From CBDHGY01 sp965263325 (GTDB lineage Bacteria > Pseudomonadota > Alphaproteobacteria > Caulobacterales > Hyphomonadaceae): 64,000 bases of DNA. Numbering within the stretch: the first letter of the stretch is position 1; each line of letters starts with the position of its first letter. The notes under the pieces were generated by a model, which saw nothing but the letters and a program-made list of their open reading frames with translations, was not told the DNA's origin and did no database searches. The stretch is from the NCBI GenBank assembly GCA_965263325.1, contig CBDHGY010000002.1:1922001-1986000 (forward strand). The letters run 5' to 3'. Both the position numbers and the translations under genes were made by a program. Shown piece by piece: positions 1 through 8,375 of the stretch.

Positions 1-423
1 CAACCAACCGGGTATCCGTTTTTGCAGCTCTGCGCGGACCTGATCATACCCAATGACGAGCGTGCCCGCCTTTTTTGCCAAGCTCAATTGGCTTTGACAT
101 CGCTTTAAAAGCAACGATTCCGTCAGATTCGATAAATCCGGATCTGCCTTCACAGCCAATTTGAAACCACGAGAAAAAGCGTTCGTTTTGACCGCTTCGT
201 CGATTGTTTCCCGGTCTGCCTTGGCCCAGACCCCGCGTCCGGGAAGCTTTGCGGCCACATCTGGCGTCACGACGCCCTCCGGAGACAGCGCAAATCGCAC
301 CATCCCCGATTGGCGCAAGCGCTCTCTCGTCACCACGCACATGCGCAGTGGCACGCTGTCAGGCCTTCGGGCCGACTTTCGGTGTTTTACGCCGGAGCGG
401 TCATTGGGCAGGTTCGCCGGCAT
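1..423 (-). CDS. ylxR: YlxR/DUF448 RNA-binding protein, partial (C-terminus beyond window)
   Basis: Reading the minus strand from the ATG at 423 gives 141 uninterrupted codons to the window edge. The first ~85 residues match the YlxR (DUF448) fold: an LRMCVVTRE segment, then LPGRGVW and a NAFSRGFK stretch. The remainder (SLAKKAGTLVIGYDQV) resembles the L7Ae-like RNA-binding domain that is fused to YlxR in many alphaproteobacteria. The start lies 23 bp inside the end of nusA, the usual order in the rimP-nusA-ylxR-infB operon, so infB is expected just outside the window. The role in translation or RNA binding is family knowledge; the molecular function is not settled. Confidence 0.85.
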   Translation of the reverse strand, partial: MPANLPNDRSGVKHRKSARRPDSVPLRMCVVTRERLRQSGMVRFALSPEGVVTPDVAAKLPGRGVWAKADRETIDEAVKTNAFSRGFKLAVKADPDLSNLTESLLLKRCQSQLSLAKKAGTLVIGYDQVRAELQKRIPGWL

Positions 424-2113
424 TATCACCGTCCTCCCCACTTGAGCCGAGCTCACCGAGGGCAAGCAACGCTTTTTCTTCTTCCGTGAAGTCCATTTGG
501 GCTTCTTCTTGTGCTTCCAGCTGTTCAGCCTCGAGTTGCGCAACCGCTTCTTCAGTTACCCATCCGGCAACAACGCGCGCCTTCATGATAAAGATTTGTG
601 CGTCGTCTTTGCGCATTTCGCCCTTCTTCAAGATGCCGTCTTGCCAAACTGGTTTGCCATCGGGGCCCGGTTCGCGCCACCCGGTGATGTCGTCTGGCAC
701 CAGACCCGCAACATCGTCTACGGTTTTAATGTCGTTCTCACCAAACAAAACTGCCATTCTGACAGTCACGCCCTCGAGCTCAAGAACCGCATCTTCCACG
801 CCAAGCTCCCGGCGGCGCGCATCCCGCTCTTCGGCAAGACGCTGCAGGAATTCGCGCGCACGTTCTTGAAGTTCGCCAGCAACTTCTTCATCAAACCCTT
901 CGATTTGCATAAAGTCTTCTGGCGCAACATAGGCAATTTCCTCGACCGTCTCGAAGCCTTCAGAAGCAAGCAACTGCGCAAGCGTTTCATCAGCATCCAG
1001 TGCCTTCATGAACAATTCTGTGCGCTCCTGGAATTCACGCTGGTAACGCTCAGAATCCGCAGACTCTGTGACAAGGTCAATCTGCCAGCCCGTGAGCTGA
1101 GATGCGAGCCGGACGTTTTGGCCGCGCCGACCAATTGCCAACGGGAACTGGTCGTCAGCGACGACAACTTCAACGCGTTGCTCGTCTTCATCCAGAACAA
1201 CTTTAGACACCTCGGCTGGTTGAAGAGAATTCACGATGAAAGTCGCGGCGTCATAATTCCAAGGGATAATGTCGATCCGCTCGCCGGAAAGTTCTCCAAC
1301 AACAGCCTGCACACGCGCGCCGCGCATACCCACACATGCGCCAACTGGATCAATGCTGTTATCATTTGAAATAACACCGATTTTTGCCCGGCTTCCCGGA
1401 TCGCGTGAACACGCGCGGATCTCGATTACACCGTCATATACCTCTGGCACTTCCTGCGCGAACAGTTTCACCATGAAGTCCGGATGCGCGCGAGACAGGA
1501 ATATTTGTGGTCCTTTGTCTTCACGGCTTACCTTATAAAGATACGCCCGTACGCGATCATTCGGCTGGAAGTTTTCGCGAGGAATCCCGTCATTGCGCCG
1601 GATGATGCCTTCAGCGCGGCCGAGATCCACAATAACGTGGCCATATTCAACACGCTTCACGATACCATTGATGATCTCGCCTTCGCGGTCTTTGAATTCG
1701 TTGAACTGACGCTCGCGCTCAGCAAACCGAACCTTCTGCATAATGACCTGCTTGGCCGACTGCGCCGCCACACGCCCGAAATCAAAGGGAGGAAGTTCTT
1801 CCTTGATTTCATCACCGATCTCAATGTCGTCCTGAATTTTCTTTGCATCGCTGAGAGCTACCTGCTGCGCGGCGTCTTCTATATCATCGTCTGCAACAAC
1901 TGTTTGGATACGCCAAAGCGTTTGCTCGCCAGTGTCCTCATCAATCACCGCGCGGATATCGTGCTCCTGCCCGTAGCGGGATTTGGCCGCCTTTTCGATG
2001 GCCTCCATCATCGCTTCGATAACAATCGTTCGATCAATGGATTTTTCCTCTGCAACGGCTTTTGCGATTTGCAGGATTTCAAGCCGGTTGGCTGAAACGC
2101 CGATCGTGCTCAT
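401..2113 (-). CDS. nusA: Transcription termination/antitermination factor NusA
   Basis: This 570-residue protein is full length for NusA, which binds RNA polymerase and controls pausing, termination and antitermination. Domains in order: the NusA N-terminal domain (about 1-130), an S1 RNA-binding domain (about 145-210, GIVKRVEYGHVIVDLGRAEG), KH1 (about 230-300, with GACVGMRGARVQ) and KH2 (about 305-350, AIGRRGQNVR). Two helix-hairpin-helix-like acidic repeats follow, with an acidic tail. The ATG at 2113 overlaps the rimP stop by 4 bp (ATGA), so the two are probably translationally coupled, and the 3' end overlaps ylxR. Several long open frames on the opposite strand are composition shadows. 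Confidence 0.98.
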   Translation of the reverse strand: MSTIGVSANRLEILQIAKAVAEEKSIDRTIVIEAMMEAIEKAAKSRYGQEHDIRAVIDEDTGEQTLWRIQTVVADDDIEDAAQQVALSDAKKIQDDIEIGDEIKEELPPFDFGRVAAQSAKQVIMQKVRFAERERQFNEFKDREGEIINGIVKRVEYGHVIVDLGRAEGIIRRNDGIPRENFQPNDRVRAYLYKVSREDKGPQIFLSRAHPDFMVKLFAQEVPEVYDGVIEIRACSRDPGSRAKIGVISNDNSIDPVGACVGMRGARVQAVVGELSGERIDIIPWNYDAATFIVNSLQPAEVSKVVLDEDEQRVEVVVADDQFPLAIGRRGQNVRLASQLTGWQIDLVTESADSERYQREFQERTELFMKALDADETLAQLLASEGFETVEEIAYVAPEDFMQIEGFDEEVAGELQERAREFLQRLAEERDARRRELGVEDAVLELEGVTVRMAVLFGENDIKTVDDVAGLVPDDITGWREPGPDGKPVWQDGILKKGEMRKDDAQIFIMKARVVAGWVTEEAVAQLEAEQLEAQEEAQMDFTEEEKALLALGELGSSGEDGDNAGEPAQ

Positions 2114-2727
2114 GGATTTACTCCTTCATCTTCCTCAACCTCGAAACCTTCGAGGCTGCCATCTTCATTCGGTTGTGGGGGCAAACTGCCATCAGCTTGC
2201 GCCGCTTCAATCAATTCATCTGTGAGCACAAGGCTCGCCTTCGTCATCTCGCTGAGCTCCGCAACAAGCTCGGTACCGTCATCTAGCTCAATCGCTGCGC
2301 CTTCATCGTCTTCGCGCAGAATCACGCCGCGAAACTTTCGCCGCCCTTCCAGTGGCATCGCGAGCTCGACTTTCGCCAGATGCCCGGCCCAGCGGCCAAA
2401 ATCACCTTTGCGCGTCAGCGGACGGTCTATGCCTGGTGTGGAGACTTCAAGCACATACGCATCGCTAATCGGATCAGCCGTTTCCATCACCGGCCCAATC
2501 GCGCGAGAAAAATCAGCACAATCATTCACATCCGTATGGGCGCCGCCGGACTTCTCCACCATAACCTGCAGCTGCTTGCGCTTAGAGCCGCCGCCAAGAC
2601 GAATACGCACGATTTCCAGCCCGAGACGTAAGGCCTCGGGTTCAATCAGCGCCAGAATTCGGCGTTCAGCTTCTGTACTCGCAATCAGTTTTACTGCCTT
2701 CCAGACAATGAAAAGCGGCGGCCCCAT
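2110..2727 (-). CDS. rimP: Ribosome maturation factor RimP
   Basis: The 205-residue product matches RimP, needed for 30S subunit maturation: an N-terminal alpha/beta domain (LIEPEALRLGLEIVRIRL, DVNDCADFSRAIGPVME, YVLEVSTPGIDRPL) and a C-terminal SH3-like domain (FRGVILREDDEGAAIELDDG). It is first in the rimP-nusA-ylxR operon. The N-terminus is uncertain. The only ATG in frame sits in the loop of a GC-rich hairpin (2715-2743), and the family-like sequence begins about 14 residues later (ASTEAERRILALIE) with no obvious alternative start codon. The acidic C-terminal tail (EVEEDEGVNP) is extended. Confidence 0.95.
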   Translation of the reverse strand: MGPPLFIVWKAVKLIASTEAERRILALIEPEALRLGLEIVRIRLGGGSKRKQLQVMVEKSGGAHTDVNDCADFSRAIGPVMETADPISDAYVLEVSTPGIDRPLTRKGDFGRWAGHLAKVELAMPLEGRRKFRGVILREDDEGAAIELDDGTELVAELSEMTKASLVLTDELIEAAQADGSLPPQPNEDGSLEGFEVEEDEGVNP

Positions 2728-2743
2728 TTTCAGGAACCGCCGC
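2715..2743 (-). terminator. GC-rich hairpin with short T-run between cspA and rimP
   Basis: A perfect 7-bp stem (GCGGCGG at 2715-2721 against CCGCCGC at 2737-2743) is followed on the minus strand by TTTTC. It lies about 110 nt beyond the cspA stop, so it could terminate the cspA transcript. The rimP ATG (2725-2727) is in the loop, so it could instead affect rimP translation. The T-run is short, which limits confidence in termination. Confidence 0.45.
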
Positions 2744-2850
2744 CGATATTTTTCGACTTGCCGTGTATATAGGCGAGGCCGAGCGCCTTGTCACCCTCTT
2801 TTGAGGTATCAGCGAGGTCTCATGCAATGCGTGCGACCTCGCTATCCCGA

Positions 2851-3060
2851 TTACAGGATTTTCAGATCAATGGCCGACGTCTTTCCGCGGCGCTCATCAG
2901 TGTAGAGTTCGTATTCGACTTTTTGGTCTTCTTGCAGGCCAGTTAGTCCAGATTTCTGAACCGCAGAAATATGAACGAACACGTCATTTCCGCCTTCATC
3001 GGGGACAATAAAGCCAAAGCCTTTTGTCTCGTTGAACCATTTAACTTTGCCCGTAGCCAT
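2851..3060 (-). CDS. cspA: Cold-shock domain protein (CspA family)
   Basis: The 69-residue protein is one complete cold-shock domain (MATGKVKWFNETKGFGFI, then DVFVHISAVQ), which binds single-stranded nucleic acid through RNP1 (KGFGFI) and RNP2 (VFVHI). The ATG at 3060 is chosen because the fold starts there and an AGGAAAG ribosome-binding site lies just upstream. The frame stays open 46 codons further upstream, but that extension is not family-like and is probably leader RNA. The gene is monocistronic by position. An untranslated leader of roughly 130-160 nt with a small GC hairpin (3146-3160) fits the long leaders known for cold-shock genes. Which paralogue it is cannot be decided here. Confidence 0.95.
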   Translation of the reverse strand: MATGKVKWFNETKGFGFIVPDEGGNDVFVHISAVQKSGLTGLQEDQKVEYELYTDERRGKTSAIDLKIL

Positions 3061-3197
3061 CTTAACTTTCCTTTCGGCGTTTTGGTATGCTGAGCCAGCA
3101 AATTCACCGTCTCTGCAGATACATCGTGGAGGGAAAGACAAGCGGCCGCCGGCCTGGCGGGGGTATTGGCATTCAGACCATGCGGTATCGTAACCCA

Positions 3198-3227
3198 AAT
3201 AGGCACATGGATATGGTTAACGGTCAA
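3198..3227 (-). promoter_or_regulatory. Candidate sigma70-type promoter for cspA
   Basis: On the minus strand TTGACC (3227-3222) and CCTATT (3203-3198) are separated by 18 bp, about 140 nt upstream of the cspA ATG. The -35 match is good and the -10 match is weak, so this is only a candidate. Confidence 0.3.
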
Positions 3228-3243
3228 GTGGAATCGAACCAGC

Positions 3244-4161
3244 TCAGTCTAAAGAAAAGACTAGGGGAATGATCATGCCTTCGCCCTCAAGTCGGCAATC
3301 CGCGCCAGGCGTAACGCCCGCAACTGGCTGCCAACTCCAGGTCGAGATTACTTTGGTTGCCTGCTCTCTGAAGCCTTCGCTTGGAACAGCAGCAAGTACT
3401 TCCACGTTCTGAAACTTTCCGTCGGAGGCGGTATCAACTTCTACAATTACAGAACCATACATCCCTTTGCGAACGCCTCCACGCGGATATCGAAGGGCTC
3501 TCTTTTTCTTGTATTTGCCATCACAAAACGGAAGACGGTCTGATAGCGGCGGCCCATTTTCCGCGGCATCGTCATGATAACCAGGCGGGTGAAGTTCCTC
3601 CTTGATGGCGTCTAGTTCTTTATCACTCGGCCTTCTTTTATTTGCGCTGTCAAAATAGGCAATCATCGCTAACTGCCACGCTTCAGCGCGATACTTCATT
3701 GGCCTTACCCAGTCTTCAAGCTCCTCGCCTCGCACATGTTCCAGAGTGTGCAAATGCGCTTCGACCTCTACCATTTCGATCAGAGCTTCTTTTTTCTGGC
3801 GATGATTGAAGAGAGCAATGGCGGCTATCATCTGCGTGTCGTAATATCGTTGCGGGATGACATCTTCGATCGACTCCATATGTTTTACAGCCGCAAGCGA
3901 AGATTCTCTAAGTATTCTAAAGTTCTTTTTATCGACGTCCGCCGACATGCGTTCAAGAAAAGCAATCACGGTCTCGGTCGTCGGTGGCCCTTCATATGCC
4001 TCCAATGCCTCATCAAGCGCTTTTCTGTTTTTCTTATTTGCTTTAGCCTTCCAAGCAGCATGTGCGACTTCAATTGCAGATGTATCTGGCGGGGTTTCTT
4101 GCCCGCTAGACGGCGCAACAAGAAACAACCCAAACATGATGGCAACGATAAAATGGCGCAT
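3244..4161 (-). CDS. Secreted protein with C-terminal TonB-like domain
   Basis: The 305-residue protein begins with a signal peptide (MRHFIVAIMFGLFLVAPSSG). Residues 25-200 are helix-rich and charged with no domain I can name. The C-terminal ~90 residues (YPRGGVRKGMYGSVIVEVDTA, then FREQATKVISTWSWQPV) look like the TonB C-terminal fold found in energy transducers and many periplasmic proteins. There is no N-terminal anchor plus proline-rich spacer as in true TonB, and no exbB/exbD nearby, so an energy-transducing role is not supported. It is flanked by cspA and trmB on the same strand without tight coupling. Composition is slightly more AT-rich than its neighbours. Confidence 0.7.
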   Translation of the reverse strand: MRHFIVAIMFGLFLVAPSSGQETPPDTSAIEVAHAAWKAKANKKNRKALDEALEAYEGPPTTETVIAFLERMSADVDKKNFRILRESSLAAVKHMESIEDVIPQRYYDTQMIAAIALFNHRQKKEALIEMVEVEAHLHTLEHVRGEELEDWVRPMKYRAEAWQLAMIAYFDSANKRRPSDKELDAIKEELHPPGYHDDAAENGPPLSDRLPFCDGKYKKKRALRYPRGGVRKGMYGSVIVEVDTASDGKFQNVEVLAAVPSEGFREQATKVISTWSWQPVAGVTPGADCRLEGEGMIIPLVFSLD

Positions 4162-4212
4162 ATGACTCTCCCCTAAATAGACGCTCAGCTTCTCGCGCAG
4201 GGGATGTAAAAG

Positions 4213-4908
4213 TCAAGAATTCTTCTGCACGATAAAATCGAACCAGACGGGCGCGCAATCGCCGAGTTTCTTGGTTTCATACCGGGTGGTGAGGTGATCG
4301 GATGGGGCGCATCGCCAATCATCGGCGCGGCTTGCCTGCCAATCAAATGCGCCGTGCTGGATGAAGCGGAGCAAAGCCTCGTTGGCATATGATTTCACAT
4401 CTGTTGCAAAGCGTACCGACGCTCCGGGTGCGGAGATACGCGCGAGATCATCCAGAAAGTCCAACTGAACAAGCCGGCGTTTTTGCTGGCGTTTTTTGGG
4501 CCATGGATCTGGGAAGAGAATAAATGTGCGCGAGATAGAGGACGTTTTCAATGACGCCATAACCGAGCGCGCATCATCCATATGCAATCGGACGTTCGTG
4601 AGACCAGCCTCGTCGATACCCGTCAGTGCTTTCGCCATCCCCTCGATAAAAGGCTCACATCCAATAAAGCCAATACCGGGATGACGCGACGCCTGACCGA
4701 CAAGATGCTCGCCGCCGCCAAAGCCAATTTCCAGCCACATCTCGCTGACACTTTCAAACAGCGAAACTGGATCAAGCGCGCCGGGCTGAGCGCCCGGAAC
4801 CGCGAGCCTGGGCAAAAGCTCATCAATGTAAGCTTGCTGGCGCGTAGAGAGTGCGCGCCCACCGCGCCGGCCAAATGTTCTCAGCGGGCGGGGGCCCTTA
4901 CCGTCCAT
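4213..4908 (-). CDS. trmB: tRNA (guanine-N7)-methyltransferase TrmB
   Basis: The 231-residue protein is a Rossmann-fold S-adenosylmethionine methyltransferase that forms m7G46 in tRNA. Visible signatures are the SAM-binding loop WLEIGFGGGEHL (about residues 58-69), the family motif FILFPDPWPKKRQQKRR (about 129-145) and a C-terminal FATD segment. It starts 5 bp after the metK stop on the same strand, so it is probably co-transcribed with the enzyme that makes its cofactor. The metK-trmB pairing is common in alphaproteobacteria. Length is normal and nothing is missing. Confidence 0.96.
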   Translation of the reverse strand: MDGKGPRPLRTFGRRGGRALSTRQQAYIDELLPRLAVPGAQPGALDPVSLFESVSEMWLEIGFGGGEHLVGQASRHPGIGFIGCEPFIEGMAKALTGIDEAGLTNVRLHMDDARSVMASLKTSSISRTFILFPDPWPKKRQQKRRLVQLDFLDDLARISAPGASVRFATDVKSYANEALLRFIQHGAFDWQASRADDWRCAPSDHLTTRYETKKLGDCAPVWFDFIVQKNS

Positions 4909-4913
4909 AGAGC

Positions 4914-6149
4914 TTAGAAGCGCCCTTTCAGCTCATCTACAAGGTCGGTCTTTTCCCAACTAAATCCGCCATCGGCATCAGGTGTACGGCCAAAATGACC
5001 ATAAGCGGCCGTGCGTGCATAGATGGCCTTGTTCAGCCCGAGATGCGAACGGATACCGCGCGGGGTCAGATCCATAATATCCATCAGGACGGTTTCGAGT
5101 TTTGCCTCGTCCACATTGCCTGTGTCATGCAGATTCACATTGATTGAGAGCGGCTTGGCCACGCCAATCGCATACGAGACTTGCAGCGTACAACGGCTCG
5201 CAAGCCCGGCTGCGACGACATTCTTCGCGAGGTAACGGGTCGCATAGGCGGCAGAGCGGTCCACCTTGGTTGGGTCTTTTCCGCTAAATGCGCCGCCGCC
5301 ATGGGGCGCTGCGCCACCATATGTGTCGACAATGATTTTGCGCCCGGTCAGGCCTGCATCGCCGTCGGGGCCGCCAATTTCAAAAATACCTGTTGGATTT
5401 ACGTAAAGCTCGTTTTCCGCAGGCATCCAACCATCCGGCAGAACACGCTCAATGATCGGTTTCACAAGTTCACGAATTTCATCGACGCTCATGCCTTTGC
5501 GGTGCTGAGTTGAAACCACAACAGCTTCTGCGCCAACTGGGCGGCCATCGACATAGCGAAGTGTCACCTGGCTTTTTGCATCTGGTTCGAATTCCGGACG
5601 CTCGCCCGAATGACGAAGACGCGCCATTTCAGCAAGAATCTGGTGTGAATACATAAGGGTTGCTGGCATGAGCTCTGGGGTTTCATCGCTGGCATAACCA
5701 AACATAATGCCCTGATCACCTGCACCTTCTTCGGTGAATGTCCCCTTACCCGCATCAACGCCTGCGGCGATATCAGCTGATTGTGGATGCAACCAATTTG
5801 CAAATTCCATCCCTGCCCAATGAAACCCGTCTTGTTCATAACCGATGGATCTCACCGCATTGCGCGCCGTTTGTTCAATTTCAGACCTGAACTCTGGGGT
5901 GAAGACTTCGCTGCCGTCGGGCAATTTTGTCATTAGCTCTTTTGGTCCGCGCACTTCGCCCGCGAGGCACGTACGATTCGTGGTGGTCACTGTTTCACAG
6001 GCCACACGAACGTCCCAAGGGTCCATGCCCGCCGCTTCAGCTTTGCGGAAAAACAGGTCGACAATTTCGTCAGAAACGCGGTCGCAGACTTTGTCTGGGT
6101 GGCCTTCAGATACGCTTTCGCTGGTAAATATGAAATCTGAGCGTGTCAT
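4914..6149 (-). CDS. metK: S-adenosylmethionine synthetase
   Basis: MetK makes SAM from methionine and ATP. From ATG 6149 the protein is 411 residues and shows SEGHPDKVCDRVSDEIVD near the N-terminus, GAGDQGIMFGYA and the phosphate-binding GGGAFSGKDPTKVDRSAAY. An upstream ATG (6176) would add nine residues (MNINKRGLP) but would place the start inside the leader hairpin. The downstream ATG has an AGAGG site with 7-nt spacing and begins with the family sequence (TRSDFIFTSESV), so it is preferred. The gene follows an XRE regulator and a two-hairpin leader and precedes trmB. Confidence 0.97.
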   Translation of the reverse strand: MTRSDFIFTSESVSEGHPDKVCDRVSDEIVDLFFRKAEAAGMDPWDVRVACETVTTTNRTCLAGEVRGPKELMTKLPDGSEVFTPEFRSEIEQTARNAVRSIGYEQDGFHWAGMEFANWLHPQSADIAAGVDAGKGTFTEEGAGDQGIMFGYASDETPELMPATLMYSHQILAEMARLRHSGERPEFEPDAKSQVTLRYVDGRPVGAEAVVVSTQHRKGMSVDEIRELVKPIIERVLPDGWMPAENELYVNPTGIFEIGGPDGDAGLTGRKIIVDTYGGAAPHGGGAFSGKDPTKVDRSAAYATRYLAKNVVAAGLASRCTLQVSYAIGVAKPLSINVNLHDTGNVDEAKLETVLMDIMDLTPRGIRSHLGLNKAIYARTAAYGHFGRTPDADGGFSWEKTDLVDELKGRF

Positions 6150-6155
6150 CGGCAG

Positions 6156-6204
6156 GCCTCTTTTGTTTATGTTCAAGAGGCGGCTTTAGTGCGGAAGACT
6201 AAAG
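6156..6204 (-). promoter_or_regulatory. Tandem hairpin leader in front of metK
   Basis: Two perfect 7-bp stem-loops lie in the 77-nt gap before metK. In transcript order, CTTTAGT/ACTAAAG (6204-6198 with 6190-6184, 7-nt loop) comes first. GCCTCTT/AAGAGGC (6181-6175 with 6162-6156, 12-nt A-rich loop) comes second. The 3' arm of the second contains the AGAGG ribosome-binding site of metK, so folding would hide it. Small SAM-binding riboswitches with this logic occur before metK in alphaproteobacteria, but I cannot match this to a known class. Confidence 0.5.
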
Positions 6205-6226
6205 AGATCAACAAACGTTTATATGT

Positions 6227-6637
6227 TTATCCATGCTCAAGCGCTCTCGCAGCAGAGCGAACGGCGGACAAAAGCGACTTGCGCAGGCTAACATCTTCGA
6301 TTTTTTGATATGCATTGATGAGTTCAAGCGTGTCATCATCCATGATCGGTGCAGGAGATGGCGCGATTTCTTCTGCAATATCGGGCGTTTCGCGACCAAG
6401 AACATCGCCGACGCCCTCGTAGAAATACGTAACCGGAACCCCGAGAACTTTAGCCATTTCAAAGAGACGGCCCGCTGAAATGCGGTTCACACCCTTCTCG
6501 TACTTCTGAACCTGCTGGAAAGTGAGCTCGAGCATGTCGCCGAGTTTTTCTTGAGTAAGCTTGAGTTCGCGCCGACGCCAGCGAACGCGCTGGCCAACGT
6601 TTCGATCAATATCACTCGGTAACTTACTCTCAGACAT
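6227..6637 (-). CDS. XRE-family transcriptional regulator next to metK
   Basis: The 136-residue protein has a Cro/CI-type helix-turn-helix at about residues 14-70 (RVRWRRRELKLTQEKLGDML, then FQQVQKYEKGVNRIS) and a variable C-terminal half with an acidic/proline linker and an amphipathic helix. This regulator between lnt and metK is a conserved gene-order feature of Caulobacterales-type genomes. Whether it controls metK is inference from position. It is 46 bp from the lnt stop upstream and shares direction with metK. The effector and the binding site are not visible. Confidence 0.9.
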   Translation of the reverse strand: MSESKLPSDIDRNVGQRVRWRRRELKLTQEKLGDMLELTFQQVQKYEKGVNRISAGRLFEMAKVLGVPVTYFYEGVGDVLGRETPDIAEEIAPSPAPIMDDDTLELINAYQKIEDVSLRKSLLSAVRSAARALEHG

Positions 6638-6683
6638 CCCGTCTCCCTAACGGTACAGTTTTCTTATTTGCTATATTTATTTG

Positions 6684-8375
6684 TTATCTACGCCAGAAGA
6701 CCAAGGCGAGTACTGCGATGAGCGTCCATGTCAACCAGAAATACGCAGATCCATTGCGCTCGAATAGTGTCGGTGCAAGCTTTGAGGGCAACGGGCTTCT
6801 CGTAACGCTTGATTTCCAACCAGCTGGATCGCCTGGCTGGATAGCTCCGCGATCCGTTTCACGTCCCATACCATCGATGATTGCTGAAACTCCGCGACTG
6901 GCCACTCTGGCCATTGGCAATCCCGTTTCGATTGAGCGGTATCTGTTCTGCGCATAATGCTGGGCCGGACCGATGCCGCCGCCAAACCAGCTGTCTATCG
7001 ATATCAGCACAATCCAGTCAGGTCTTGGGCGCGCCTTGCCTGCGATTTCGGGGAACAAACCTTCATAGCAGATCATTGCAAGAAATGGCGGGAATGCGTC
7101 GTTCACAAATGGTAGCTTCGGCCCCGGACCCGGCTCATATCCAGACAAAGCCTGCTGTTGCATTGTTTGGGGTAAGAAGTTTGCCAGGCTTTGTCCAAAG
7201 GGAATGATCTTCGCAGTAGACAACTCACCCATCGGGACCAAACGGTGCTTGTCGTAAAGCGCAACATGCCCGGAACGGTTCGCTGTGCGATCAAGCACAA
7301 CCAGGCTATTGAACCATCTTTCAATGAAACGGTTGCTCGCATCGGCTTCATAGCGCACGGTTCCGAGGATTAGATAACGCTCCTGGATCCATTCTGAAAT
7401 TGCATCGAGCGCGGTCGCATTTCGGAGCACCGGTTTTATATTGTTTCTCAGATCAAATGTGAGAGAGCCTTCCGGCCAAATCACAACATCGCCGGGTACA
7501 TTCTCAACATTTTGCAGGAGCTCGATATATCTGCGCAGCAGATCATTGGGGTGAATCTTCAGCGCATCGCTTTCGTCTCTTGCCCATTTCTCGCTTTGTG
7601 GAACACCGGCATCCATTAAGACGACATATTGTTCTGTGAGCTCGGTCGGCTGCGTTAGGCGCTGCGCGCCCCATGCCCAACCACCTGCGACCAAGACCAC
7701 CGCGATCATCGACGGCACAACACGGGTCAATAATCCTTTCGATTCACGCGTGTCGACCATCGCAGCTGGCGCAACCATGACAAAGATTGTCAGCAATGTG
7801 AGCCAGTAAACACCGCCGATAGATGCGGCCTGCGATAGTGCGCCGCCCGGAATAAAGGTTGTTCCTGGCAGATTCCACGGGAAACCACCAAACAGATTGC
7901 CCCGCACCCACTCAGCAAAGGCAAACGCAAAGACAAAGACAAAGATGCGAGACGGAGACGCTGACCAGAAATTCGCCGATAGAGCTGCTGCCAACCCCCA
8001 AATGATCGCCATCCCCCCCGGCAGAAGGAGTAACGGCATCCAAATCAAGTAAAGGTGCTGCGATGCATCTACCAGGAACGCAAATGCAACCCAATGCATG
8101 CTCACCAAAAAGAAGCCAAATGCAAACCACCAGCCTCTGGCAAATGCCGCGCGTCCATATCGACGGCGCGCCCGCGCACCATCGAGCATCCAGAGAAGCC
8201 CGACAAATGAAACAATCAGCACCGGAGTTATATGAAACGGCGCGAAGGCGAGCGTCATGAATGCGCCAAGCAAAAATGAAATTGCATGAGCCTGCCAACC
8301 TTGCAATTTTGCCATAGCCTCATGCAACGGCCCAAGCGCTGTGAAGCCGTGACTTCTTACTGTTTCATCTGTCAT
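6684..8375 (-). CDS. lnt: Apolipoprotein N-acyltransferase
   Basis: Lnt adds the third acyl chain to lipoproteins in the inner membrane. The 563-residue protein has about seven hydrophobic segments in the first ~230 residues and one at the C-terminus, around a periplasmic nitrilase-type domain. The expected Glu-Lys-Cys triad is visible: WPEGSLTFDLR (Glu), YDKHRLVPMGE (Lys) and MICYEGLFPE (Cys). The start overlaps the stop of the CBS-domain gene by 4 bp, so the two are probably coupled; corC-lnt adjacency is typical. It matters here because at least eight predicted lipoproteins are encoded in the same window. Confidence 0.97.
   Translation of the reverse strand: MTDETVRSHGFTALGPLHEAMAKLQGWQAHAISFLLGAFMTLAFAPFHITPVLIVSFVGLLWMLDGARARRRYGRAAFARGWWFAFGFFLVSMHWVAFAFLVDASQHLYLIWMPLLLLPGGMAIIWGLAAALSANFWSASPSRIFVFVFAFAFAEWVRGNLFGGFPWNLPGTTFIPGGALSQAASIGGVYWLTLLTIFVMVAPAAMVDTRESKGLLTRVVPSMIAVVLVAGGWAWGAQRLTQPTELTEQYVVLMDAGVPQSEKWARDESDALKIHPNDLLRRYIELLQNVENVPGDVVIWPEGSLTFDLRNNIKPVLRNATALDAISEWIQERYLILGTVRYEADASNRFIERWFNSLVVLDRTANRSGHVALYDKHRLVPMGELSTAKIIPFGQSLANFLPQTMQQQALSGYEPGPGPKLPFVNDAFPPFLAMICYEGLFPEIAGKARPRPDWIVLISIDSWFGGGIGPAQHYAQNRYRSIETGLPMARVASRGVSAIIDGMGRETDRGAIQPGDPAGWKSSVTRSPLPSKLAPTLFERNGSAYFWLTWTLIAVLALVFWRR

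Noticed and set aside
204..2225. Several long plus-strand open frames opposite nusA and rimP
   Set aside because: They lie antisense to clear housekeeping genes, have no family motifs or start signals, and follow from the codon bias of the real genes.
3222..3243. A GGTTCGATTCC sequence on the minus strand resembling a tRNA T-arm
   Set aside because: Flanking bases do not form a proper 5-bp T stem, and no acceptor, anticodon or D arm can be built around it.
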